Of a DNA stretch of 6,181 nucleotides, positions 1-6,181 are shown piece after piece; within the stretch, counting starts at the first letter, position 1, and each line of letters opens with the position of its first letter. This DNA is from Fidelibacterota bacterium UBA7303 (lineage in GTDB: Bacteria; Fidelibacterota; Marinisomatia; Marinisomatales; UBA1611): positions 1 through 6,181 of the forward strand of contig DKQR01000182.1 in NCBI GenBank assembly GCA_002471805.1, read 5' to 3'. Position numbers and translations under genes: made by a program. Under the pieces are notes generated by a model that saw nothing but the letters and a program-made list of their open reading frames with translations, had not been told where the DNA came from and did not search any database.

Positions 1-2494
1 GAATGGAACAATCGTAGATGGTGCTGGAAAGCCTCGCTTTCGGGGTGATATTGCAATAAATGGAAAATTGATAACCAGTGTTGGTACTGTGGATGGAGCA
101 GGAAGAAAAGAAATAGATGCCCAGGGAAAAATTGTTGCCCCAGGGTTCATTGATACGCATAGCCACCATGATTGGGAGATCTTCGAAAAACCGGATGCCC
201 TTGCAGCGGTGAGCCAGGGAATCACCACCCTATTCATCGGACAGGATGGCTTTTCCAGCCACCCAATGCCTGCTTTCACAAGCCGGCTGAAACGTAAACC
301 TGCGGCTGTAAATATAGCATCCTTTGCAGGACATAATACTTTGCGTGAATTGGTCTTGGGCCAGGACTTCAGGCGAACTGCCACGGCATCGGAAATTGAA
401 AAAATGTCCGCAATGCTGGCTGCAGACATGGAAGCAGGCGCCTGGGGTTTATCCAGCGGCCTGGAATATGATCCCGGCATTTATTCGAACTTGGAAGAAG
501 TTATTGAATTAGCCAGGATCGCTGCCGCCAGAGGGGGACATTATATCAGCCATATCCGCAGCGAAGACAGGTATTTCTGGGAAGCAATTGATGAAATCAT
601 TTCTGTAGGGGAAATAGCCCAAATACCGGTACAAATATCGCACCTGAAACTGGCCTTACAGCGTTTGCTGGGCAGGACAGATGAACTAAAGGAAAAATTA
701 GATAAAGCCCGGTTAAAAGGAATTGCAATATCAGCCGATGTGTATCCTTACACGTATTGGCAATCCACCATGCAGGTATTATTCCCTGAGCGCAATTATA
801 ATGACAGGTCCGAAGCTGAATTTGTTTTATCTCAGATAACAACGCCCGCGGGGTTCACATTTACCCAATACGATCCCAATCCGGATTATACAGGCCGGAC
901 ACTTCAACAAATTTCAGAGCTCAGGAATGAAGACCCGCCAGCAACACTTCTGGCTCTCCTTGCAGAGACACTTGATAAAGAAGATTCTGAAAGTATCATC
1001 GCGGAAAGCATGAGAGAAGAGGATATCATCGATCTGATCCAATGGAAATATACGAATATCTGCACGGACGGCGGGTCTAACGGCGGTCATCCCCGCGGCT
1101 ATGGCACCTATCCCCGGATTCTTGGCAAATATGTGCGGGAAAATGGCTGGTTAACCCTTGAAGAAGCAATTTATAAAATGACAGGACTTGCGGCGCAGAA
1201 CATGGGGTTAAAGGGCAGGGGCGTCCTGAAAGCCGGGAATTATGCTGATATGGTCATTTTTAATCCGGAGACTATCATTGATAAGGCAACTTACCAGAAT
1301 TCAACTGCAGTTTCTGAAGGTATGGTAGCGGTGTTTGTTAATGGCAGACCGGTGTTTTTAAATAATAAAACCACGCGGTATAGACCCGGGAAGTTTCTCT
1401 ATGGACCCGGATATAATGTGGAGCAATGCGCTGATGAAATCACAGCGTATTTTAACAGACAAATAAATGCAGATGATCCCGGTGTTGCCCTGATGGTCCG
1501 CAAAGACGGCAGGATCATTTATCAGCGCGGGTTCGGCCTGGCCAATCTTGAGACAAAAGAAAATATCGATTCCCATTCATCTTTCAGGATGGCATCCGTT
1601 TCCAAGCAGTTTTTCGCAGCGGCAATTTTGATCTGTCAGGAAAAGGGATTACTCACTGTTAAAGATCCTGTCACAAACTATATTCCCAATGAGTACTTTA
1701 CAGGTATAACCATAGAGCACCTGGTCCATCATACCTCCGGGATAGCTGATTATTATGATGAAGCTTTTAAAACCTGGGAGGGCAGCAGGAATCGAAATAA
1801 TGCGGATATGATCAAATATTTTAAAGAGTCTTACCGGCTGCCCTATTTCCAACCAGGGGAGAAATATCAATATTGTAACCCAGGATATGAATTGATAGTC
1901 ACTATCATTGAAACTGTGAGTGGCCAAAACATTTATGATTTTATGGATGAACATGTTTTTTCCCCACTGGGGCTGGATGAAACACAGGTTTTTGAGGGGA
2001 TCAAGGATTTTCACTGCCCGCAGCGCGTCTTGGGCTATACAAAAAAGAAAGGCAAATTTGGGGAAGATGATTATACATTTCTCAATGGCATCATTGGTGC
2101 CGGAGGGCTTTACACTTCCTTAAACGATTATTCTAAATGGCTGGACGCTTTGGATAACCAGACACTTTTATCGGCCGGGAGCATGGCAATGATGTACGAA
2201 CCAGCCCGCCTGAATGATGGCTCTATGGCCGCTATGGATGAAAGGACACTAAAAGATTTTCTTTTCCCCGATGATTCAACATACAGTTCTTACGGTTTTG
2301 GATGGTTCTTAACCAAGGGTAAAGAATCAGCCGTTTCTCATTCAGGCAGCTGGGTCGGCTTTCGAAATTATGTTTTTCGCAATCTGGATTCGGGTGTGGA
2401 TATCATTATGTTCAGCAACAGGGGAGGAGCATTAGAAAAACATTGGTTTCGCAGGGTACTGCAAAGAATTGATAAAACCATCATGAGCCATTAA
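1..2494 (+). CDS. D-aminoacylase-type amidohydrolase fused to a beta-lactamase-fold serine hydrolase (5' partial)
   Basis: The reading frame is open from base 2 (base 1 ends the previous codon), giving 830 visible residues; numbering starts there. The opening residues NGTIVDGAGKPRFRGDIAI match the usual N-terminal strand of N-acyl-D-amino-acid deacylases, so the in-frame TTG at 68 is not the start. Residues 1 to about 465 are an amidohydrolase: metal motif HSH (53-55), GQDG (81-84), SHIRSED (from 183), ISHLK (from 212), CTDGG with the catalytic-type Asp 356, then HPRGYGTYPRILG. This family hydrolyses N-acyl-D-amino acids. Residues about 475-830 are a PF00144 serine hydrolase with SVSK (Ser 532, Lys 535), YCN (624-626) and HSG (780-782); relatives include class C beta-lactamases, DD-peptidases and D-aminopeptidases. 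The linker is only about 10-15 residues. A bifunctional enzyme acting on D-residue peptides or amides is inferred; the substrate is unknown. Any signal peptide lies outside the window. Stop is TAA at 2492-2494. Confidence 0.9.
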   Translation, partial: NGTIVDGAGKPRFRGDIAINGKLITSVGTVDGAGRKEIDAQGKIVAPGFIDTHSHHDWEIFEKPDALAAVSQGITTLFIGQDGFSSHPMPAFTSRLKRKPAAVNIASFAGHNTLRELVLGQDFRRTATASEIEKMSAMLAADMEAGAWGLSSGLEYDPGIYSNLEEVIELARIAAARGGHYISHIRSEDRYFWEAIDEIISVGEIAQIPVQISHLKLALQRLLGRTDELKEKLDKARLKGIAISADVYPYTYWQSTMQVLFPERNYNDRSEAEFVLSQITTPAGFTFTQYDPNPDYTGRTLQQISELRNEDPPATLLALLAETLDKEDSESIIAESMREEDIIDLIQWKYTNICTDGGSNGGHPRGYGTYPRILGKYVRENGWLTLEEAIYKMTGLAAQNMGLKGRGVLKAGNYADMVIFNPETIIDKATYQNSTAVSEGMVAVFVNGRPVFLNNKTTRYRPGKFLYGPGYNVEQCADEITAYFNRQINADDPGVALMVRKDGRIIYQRGFGLANLETKENIDSHSSFRMASVSKQFFAAAILICQEKGLLTVKDPVTNYIPNEYFTGITIEHLVHHTSGIADYYDEAFKTWEGSRNRNNADMIKYFKESYRLPYFQPGEKYQYCNPGYELIVTIIETVSGQNIYDFMDEHVFSPLGLDETQVFEGIKDFHCPQRVLGYTKKKGKFGEDDYTFLNGIIGAGGLYTSLNDYSKWLDALDNQTLLSAGSMAMMYEPARLNDGSMAAMDERTLKDFLFPDDSTYSSYGFGWFLTKGKESAVSHSGSWVGFRNYVFRNLDSGVDIIMFSNRGGALEKHWFRRVLQRIDKTIMSH

Positions 2495-2598
2495 TGAGTT
2501 TCCCTTTGACTGCCTGTGGAAACAGAATTGCAGACTGTTAACGATGTGAAGATAAAGTGGGGTTTTTTATTAATTCATAGTCAAATCAAATACTAATA

Positions 2599-2628
2599 TT
2601 GATATAAGACAAAAGCGGGGAATATAAT
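2599..2628 (+). promoter_or_regulatory. Putative sigma70-like promoter of the M4 protease gene
   Basis: TTGATA at 2599-2604 and a perfect TATAAT at 2623-2628 are separated by 18 bases, in an AT-rich spacer between two genes. Transcription would start near 2635, about 35 bases before the GTG start. This suggests the protease can be transcribed independently of gene 1. AT-rich spacers produce such matches by chance, and some FCB bacteria (Bacteroidetes) use a different promoter consensus, so this is only a candidate. Confidence 0.45.
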
Positions 2629-2654
2629 ATGGTTAAGAATCATTAAAATATTTT

Positions 2655-2664
2655 AGGAGCAGGA
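2655..2664 (+). promoter_or_regulatory. Ribosome binding site deciding the GTG start
   Basis: AGGAG at 2655-2659 is followed by AGGA at 2661-2664, which lie 11 and 6 bases upstream of GTG at 2671. An in-frame TAA at 2644-2646 closes the frame upstream, no other usual start codon lies between, and the GTG is immediately followed by a classic signal peptide. Together these fix the start. Confidence 0.75.
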
Positions 2665-2670
2665 ATTCAA

Positions 2671-5550
2671 GTGAAACTGATCTCTAGTATTTTTTTATTA
2701 TTTTCACTGGCTACGGGAGGTCAGTCGGCTGTGTTGAGTTCCATACAGGAACTGCGAGTCTATTCAAAATCAATTTCGTCTACCAAACCTTTCTCTGTCC
2801 ATTACCATGCTGACGGCCGGGTCCGGCATCTCAGCGGAACCCTGGCAGAACAGATTCATGGCGGTTATGATTTAACCATACATGATTTCATACGGAAATA
2901 CAATCAGCTGTTTGGTGTACAGGATATTGCCGGCCAATTAAATAGAATCAGCCGACACAAAGATAAGCATAACATGGTGCATTTGGTTTACCAGCAGTAT
3001 TTCAATGGTCTTCCTGTTTTCTACCGCTTTATGAAATTCCATTTTGATGTCCAGGGACACCTAGGATCGGTTGAAAATGATTATTATCCGGAGATAACTA
3101 TTGGTACTGCGCCAACCCTGTCCGAACAAGACGCCGTTGCCATTGCGAAAACAAGAGTTGCTGGTTCACCAGTGCTAAAAAGCAGTATTCAGCTTGGCAT
3201 TCATACCTACGACCGGGAGCCCTCCCTGGTCTACGAAGTGCAGCTGGGCACGGTTAATGATCCTGTAGCACTGCTGATTAATGCGCACAGCGGTATTGTT
3301 GAAATGGAGTATCCCCTTGCTGCCCATGAAGGACCTGCTATTGGGTACGGTATTACAAATCTGGGAGAAGAGATTCCGGATTTAAATATTTATGAAGGTT
3401 CTGGGTTTATTCAAGAATATAGTGTCTTTGACGCATTATGCTTGGATTGGTGCTACGAACTGGGGGATTGCGATGGCCAGGATTATTCTGAGTGTGAATT
3501 GAATATCCAACAGGGTGCCTGCGCGGATGGATATGTGGAGGATTGCAGTGGACAGTGCTGGAGTGATGAAATGTTATTGTATCTTTCCTGGGGGCTGGGT
3601 AATGATCGCTGCGAGACGGAATTTTTACCTGTAGACCTGCCGGAAGATGATCAATATTGCCTGGTGGATGAAAGCCGGCCTGATCTAGGCAGGATATTTA
3701 CATTTTCTTCATATTTAACAAATTATGAAAATGTAGGCTGGGTTACAAGCGCGGTGGATTCATTTACTCTCAGCGAGGACTCCCTTTCTTACCGTTCCGG
3801 AACGGAAGCTCATCATGGAATTCGCAGGTGTATTGATTATTTTAAAAATGTCCATAACTACAATGGTGTGGACGGGAATGGAAATCCTGTAATGGTTATT
3901 GTGGATTATAATGGTTGGAACGCGACCTACAACTGGATTTTGGACAAGACCGACTATGGTTTTGGCGGCTACCTGCCGGGTTATGGAACAACAACGCCAT
4001 GGTCTGCCGATTTGGGAATTGTCGGTCATGAATTCGGCCATGGTATTACAGGGCATAGTTCGAAATTAGTTTACCAGAATTTGTCCGGTGCATTAAATGA
4101 ATCGCTTTCAGACATGTTTGGTTATATCATTAAAAATCATGTATATGGTTCAACCAGCTGGTTATTAGGCGAGGATATTTTTATTGAACCGGAAGGGAAA
4201 TTCATCCGGGATATGTCCAATCCACCCAATGGCAATGATCCGGATCATATTGATCATGCATATTTCCATTCACTGACGGATAATCCAAATGATAATAACG
4301 ATAATGGCGGTGTGCACACCAATTCCGGGATACCAAACAAGGTGTTTTATCTGTTGGTTGAAGGCGGGGATCATTATGGATACCATATCGAACCCCTGAA
4401 TACCGATTTTGACAGCTCCCTGGCCCTTGCTGCAGACATCGTTTTTACCTGGGATACGCAATATTTATCTATGTGGGATGACTTTTCTACCGCCCGGATA
4501 AAAATGCTGCAGGTTGTTTCCGACCTGTACCCGGAAAACATGGATATCTATTTATGTGTCTTCCATGCCTGGGCTTCGGTCGGTCTGGAGCCGGATGTTT
4601 TCGTCTCGGGACTTCCTGAGCAGGAATATTTTGCACCTGGTTCCGGCCAATTTGATATAGGGGTTGACCTCAGCCAATTCGTTGGCCTGGAATCAGCCGT
4701 TTCCTTGATGCTTGTTCCCCTGAGCGGGAACATCGCGGATACACTCGATTGTACCCTGGATGATAGTACCGGTCTATACAAAACGACTATTATAATTCCT
4801 GATAATGAAACGGCTTTACAGGTTGACTTGAATGTTTTGGATTCTACCGGTCAGGAATATATTTATGATGGATTAACATATTTTACAACCAGCGGACCGG
4901 TACAGGTTTCGGAAATCCAATTTATTAATGATACCATTCCCAACCCGGGTGATTTCCTTGTTACCACATTGGGACTGCGAAATGAAGGCAGTGAAACAGT
5001 TACCATTGACGTCATGGCCTATCTTCATACAAATGATGACTGTATTGAGAACGCAAGCACCAATCTCCTTCATTATGGCAATATTGACCCGGGTTCAATG
5101 CATTTTCCACAGGGGGGATTATTTTCTATTACCATTGCAGACAGCTGTATTCAGGGCAGGGATGCTGAAGTTGTAGTTGAGATCGGATCCCAGGGACATT
5201 ATTTTTGGGCAGATACCATTTATATTCCCGTTCAGGAGCAGCTAGGAATCCCTGGAGGATCCCTGTTAATTACTGAATTTAATTTACACCCTGCTTACCC
5301 CAACCCATTCAACCCGGTGACCATCCTGCGTTACCAATTACCGGAAGATGCTATGGTAAATATAACTATTTATGATATGATGGGTAGGCAAGTCAGAACA
5401 CTGGTCAGCAGTCAGCAAAGTACCGGTTACAAATCAGTGCAATGGAATGGCACCAATGATGCCGGCTCTCCCGTATCAGCAGGGCTTTACTTGTATAGGA
5501 TACAAGCGGGAGAGTTCAGTCAGACCAGGAAGATGGTATTATTAAAATAA
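2671..5550 (+). CDS. Secreted M4 (thermolysin-family) metalloprotease with Cys-rich insert and C-terminal sorting domain
   Basis: This is a zinc endopeptidase, exported and probably autoprocessed. Residues 1-20 form a Sec signal peptide (MK, hydrophobic LISSIFLLFSLA, cleavage near QSA). Residues about 35-215 are an FTP plus PepSY-type propeptide that normally acts as inhibitor and chaperone. Residues 257-330 are a nine-cysteine insert. The M4 catalytic domain spans about 378-640: HEFGH at 453-457 (zinc ligands His 453 and His 457, catalytic Glu 453+1), third ligand Glu 477 in NESLSD, exactly 24 residues after the first His as in thermolysin, YQN with Tyr 468, substrate-contact Arg 513 (RDMSNP) and DNGGVH with catalytic-type His 549. 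Residues about 645-740 and 743-855 look like beta-sandwich domains, the second resembling CARDB. Residues 872-959 match the T9SS type A sorting/FlgD-like domain. Calcium ligands known in thermolysin are mostly replaced. At 959 residues it is much longer than the roughly 550-residue bacillolysin precursors. Start is GTG, stop TAA. Confidence 0.95.
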   Translation: MKLISSIFLLFSLATGGQSAVLSSIQELRVYSKSISSTKPFSVHYHADGRVRHLSGTLAEQIHGGYDLTIHDFIRKYNQLFGVQDIAGQLNRISRHKDKHNMVHLVYQQYFNGLPVFYRFMKFHFDVQGHLGSVENDYYPEITIGTAPTLSEQDAVAIAKTRVAGSPVLKSSIQLGIHTYDREPSLVYEVQLGTVNDPVALLINAHSGIVEMEYPLAAHEGPAIGYGITNLGEEIPDLNIYEGSGFIQEYSVFDALCLDWCYELGDCDGQDYSECELNIQQGACADGYVEDCSGQCWSDEMLLYLSWGLGNDRCETEFLPVDLPEDDQYCLVDESRPDLGRIFTFSSYLTNYENVGWVTSAVDSFTLSEDSLSYRSGTEAHHGIRRCIDYFKNVHNYNGVDGNGNPVMVIVDYNGWNATYNWILDKTDYGFGGYLPGYGTTTPWSADLGIVGHEFGHGITGHSSKLVYQNLSGALNESLSDMFGYIIKNHVYGSTSWLLGEDIFIEPEGKFIRDMSNPPNGNDPDHIDHAYFHSLTDNPNDNNDNGGVHTNSGIPNKVFYLLVEGGDHYGYHIEPLNTDFDSSLALAADIVFTWDTQYLSMWDDFSTARIKMLQVVSDLYPENMDIYLCVFHAWASVGLEPDVFVSGLPEQEYFAPGSGQFDIGVDLSQFVGLESAVSLMLVPLSGNIADTLDCTLDDSTGLYKTTIIIPDNETALQVDLNVLDSTGQEYIYDGLTYFTTSGPVQVSEIQFINDTIPNPGDFLVTTLGLRNEGSETVTIDVMAYLHTNDDCIENASTNLLHYGNIDPGSMHFPQGGLFSITIADSCIQGRDAEVVVEIGSQGHYFWADTIYIPVQEQLGIPGGSLLITEFNLHPAYPNPFNPVTILRYQLPEDAMVNITIYDMMGRQVRTLVSSQQSTGYKSVQWNGTNDAGSPVSAGLYLYRIQAGEFSQTRKMVLLK
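3439..3660 (+). other. Cysteine-rich module inserted in the M4 protease
   Basis: It encodes residues 257-330 with nine cysteines (257, 261, 267, 275, 284, 292, 296, 314, 330) and many Asp and Glu residues. It includes GDCDGQDYSEC and ADGYVEDCSGQC followed by W(x)nWGLGNDRC. The pattern recalls the 'DGYVEDCSG.C ... WIGDG.CD' module that I associate with secreted Marinimicrobia proteins and, loosely, Notch/LNR-like calcium-binding repeats. It lies between propeptide and catalytic domain, where ordinary M4 enzymes have only a short processing linker. Disulfide or metal stabilisation is inferred. Confidence 0.6.
4279..4305 (+). repeat. Short imperfect GATAAT repeat coding an Asp/Asn-rich loop
   Basis: GATAAT occurs at 4279-4284, 4291-4296 and 4300-4305, coding DNPNDNNDN directly before the conserved GGVH motif. 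Thermolysin has a shorter TQDN at this place, so the loop appears lengthened by about seven residues. It may have arisen by slippage and may bind a cation; both are inferences. Confidence 0.4.
5284..5547 (+). other. C-terminal T9SS type A sorting / FlgD-like domain of the protease
   Basis: Residues 872-959 contain HPAYPNPFNPVTILRYQLP (from 874), then a VNITIYDMMGRQVRTLV strand pair, VQWNGTNDAGSPVSAGLYLYRI and the terminal RKMVLLK. This is the standard C-terminal secretion/anchoring domain of FCB-group extracellular proteins. Delivery by a type IX system to the cell surface or medium is known for the family in Bacteroidetes; whether this organism has that system is not visible here. Confidence 0.9.
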
Positions 5551-5616
5551 AAGTATCATAGTAAAGGATTAATCGTACGGAATCTAGGTGTTTGATTGTA
5601 ATTTTTTCTAATAAGC

Positions 5617-5621
5617 AGGAG
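5617..5621 (+). promoter_or_regulatory. Ribosome binding site of the downstream small exported protein
   Basis: AGGAG ends 6 bases before ATG at 5628, and the ATG opens a signal-peptide sequence. It closely resembles the AGGAGC-AGGA site ahead of the protease gene. Confidence 0.75.
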
Positions 5622-5627
5622 AAAATA

Positions 5628-6181
5628 ATGAAAAACTACCTTAATACTTTTCTAGCACTGGTTACCTGTGGTGCATTGTTTGCCGGGAATGCGGGAAAAC
5701 CCGCCTATGAAGCGCTGGAATTCTTTGAACCCTTGATCGGCGACTGGGAAGGAAAGAGTGAAACAATCGGTATTTTTGAAGGCCTGCCTGGCCAGGGTAC
5801 AAAAAAGACGATCAACAAATCCACCTACCGATGGCTGGTGGATAAAACAGCGGTGCAGCGGGAATGGAAAACCCTCGAGGCAGATGGAAAGACTGTCATT
5901 AATATCGGTACCAGTATTTATACCCTGGACCCTGTGACCAAAAATATTGTTTCTACCAATTTTGGTTATGACGGTTCCGTATATTGGACAGGACATGGTC
6001 GGGCAACGGGGGATGGGAAAAAATTCACCTTTGATATCGAGGAGGTCACCATTAACGGCACCTACACGGATTACACCATGCAATTGCACCTGGAAGGGAA
6101 AAATGTATTAAAATGGAAGATATTGGATGTAACGCAGAACCAGAAGAAATTACCTGACTCTTCGTTGCGCCGAATGAAACG
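5628..6181 (+). CDS. Exported DUF1579/lipocalin-like protein (3' partial)
   Basis: The frame starts at ATG 5628 and stays open to the window end, giving 184 codons plus two bases. Residues 1-22 look like a Sec signal peptide (MKNYLNT, hydrophobic FLALVTCGALFAG, possible cleavage after GNA). Cys 14 is preceded by LVT, a poor lipobox, so a lipoprotein is less likely. The mature part has FFEPLIGDWEGKSE (from residue 32), followed by alternating strands such as TYRWLVDKTAVQREW, TSIYTLDPVTKNIVST, GYDGSVYWTGHGRATGDGK and YTMQLHLEGKNVLKWKI. The opening 'F..LIG.WEG' and the repeated beta-hairpins resemble DUF1579-type or lipocalin-like small beta-barrels, which have no established common activity. 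No catalytic motif is visible. It follows the protease gene by 77 bases on the same strand; co-transcription is possible since no convincing terminator lies between. The exact family is uncertain, but coding status is well supported by the ribosome site and signal peptide. Confidence 0.8.
   Translation, partial: MKNYLNTFLALVTCGALFAGNAGKPAYEALEFFEPLIGDWEGKSETIGIFEGLPGQGTKKTINKSTYRWLVDKTAVQREWKTLEADGKTVINIGTSIYTLDPVTKNIVSTNFGYDGSVYWTGHGRATGDGKKFTFDIEEVTINGTYTDYTMQLHLEGKNVLKWKILDVTQNQKKLPDSSLRRMK

Noticed and set aside
1649..2014. Minus-strand open frame of 121 codons inside the serine hydrolase domain
   Set aside because: It is antisense to conserved catalytic-domain codons (around YCN) and shows no family features.
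2504..2568. Possible intrinsic terminator after gene 1 (weak hairpins such as CTGT-ggaa-ACAG, then GGGGTTTTTT)
   Set aside because: The stems are only four to five pairs and are not adjacent to the T run; the stem made with the distant CCCTTT needs a bulge and a very long loop.
5188..5266. Inverted and repeated TCCCAGGGA / TCCCTGGAGGATCCCTG words
   Set aside because: They lie within the coding sequence of the protease and can be explained by codons for conserved beta-strand and linker residues; no mobile-element or attachment-site context is present.
5581..5607. Possible terminator after the protease gene (AATC/GATT pairing before a T6 run)
   Set aside because: A four-pair AT-rich stem is too weak; the T run more likely reflects the AT-rich spacer.
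5666..5671. Lipobox-like Cys 14 in the small exported protein
   Set aside because: The residues before it (LVT) place Thr at the position that is normally Gly, Ala or Ser, and the hydrophobic stretch continues past the Cys, so a signal peptidase I site fits better.
5652..6089. Long minus-strand open frame of 145 codons
   Set aside because: It lies fully antisense to the signal-peptide-bearing gene at 5628-6181, has no recognisable domain and has irregular Cys/Phe/Ile-rich composition typical of a shadow frame.

Overview
The window suggests a bacterium of the FCB superphylum, most likely a Marinimicrobia (SAR406)-like lineage or a relative such as Calditrichota or KSB1. Two signs in the central protease point there: a C-terminal module of the 'YPNPFNP...G.YLYRI..G....RKM.LLK' type (T9SS type A sorting / FlgD-like domain), and a cysteine-rich insert containing 'DGYVEDCSG', a phrase I associate with secreted Marinimicrobia proteins. 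This is an inference from family knowledge, not a taxonomic assignment.

All three genes lie on the + strand. (1) Bases 1-2494 hold the 3' part of a long gene that joins a D-aminoacylase-type amidohydrolase to a complete class-C-beta-lactamase-fold serine hydrolase in one reading frame. Its true start is upstream of the window. (2) Bases 2495-2670 are an AT-rich spacer with a good sigma70-like promoter (TTGATA-18-TATAAT) and a ribosome binding site. (3) Bases 2671-5550 encode a 959-residue secreted M4 (thermolysin-family) metalloprotease, starting with GTG. Its order is signal peptide, FTP/PepSY propeptide, cysteine-rich insert, M4 catalytic domain, two beta-sandwich-like regions and a C-terminal sorting domain. 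(4) After a 77-base gap, bases 5628-6181 begin a small exported protein, probably a DUF1579/lipocalin-like beta-barrel, cut by the window end.

The apparent theme is secreted or envelope hydrolysis of peptides and modified amino acids, as in a heterotroph feeding on protein or cell-wall debris. Joint function is not demonstrated: the spacers are long enough for separate transcription. I saw no RNA gene, CRISPR array, insertion sequence or convincing intrinsic terminator. The most notable points are the bifunctional fusion in gene 1, an Asp in place of the usual metal-site Cys in its amidohydrolase half, the near-complete loss of the thermolysin double-calcium site in gene 2 despite an intact catalytic centre, and the cysteine-rich module between propeptide and catalytic domain.
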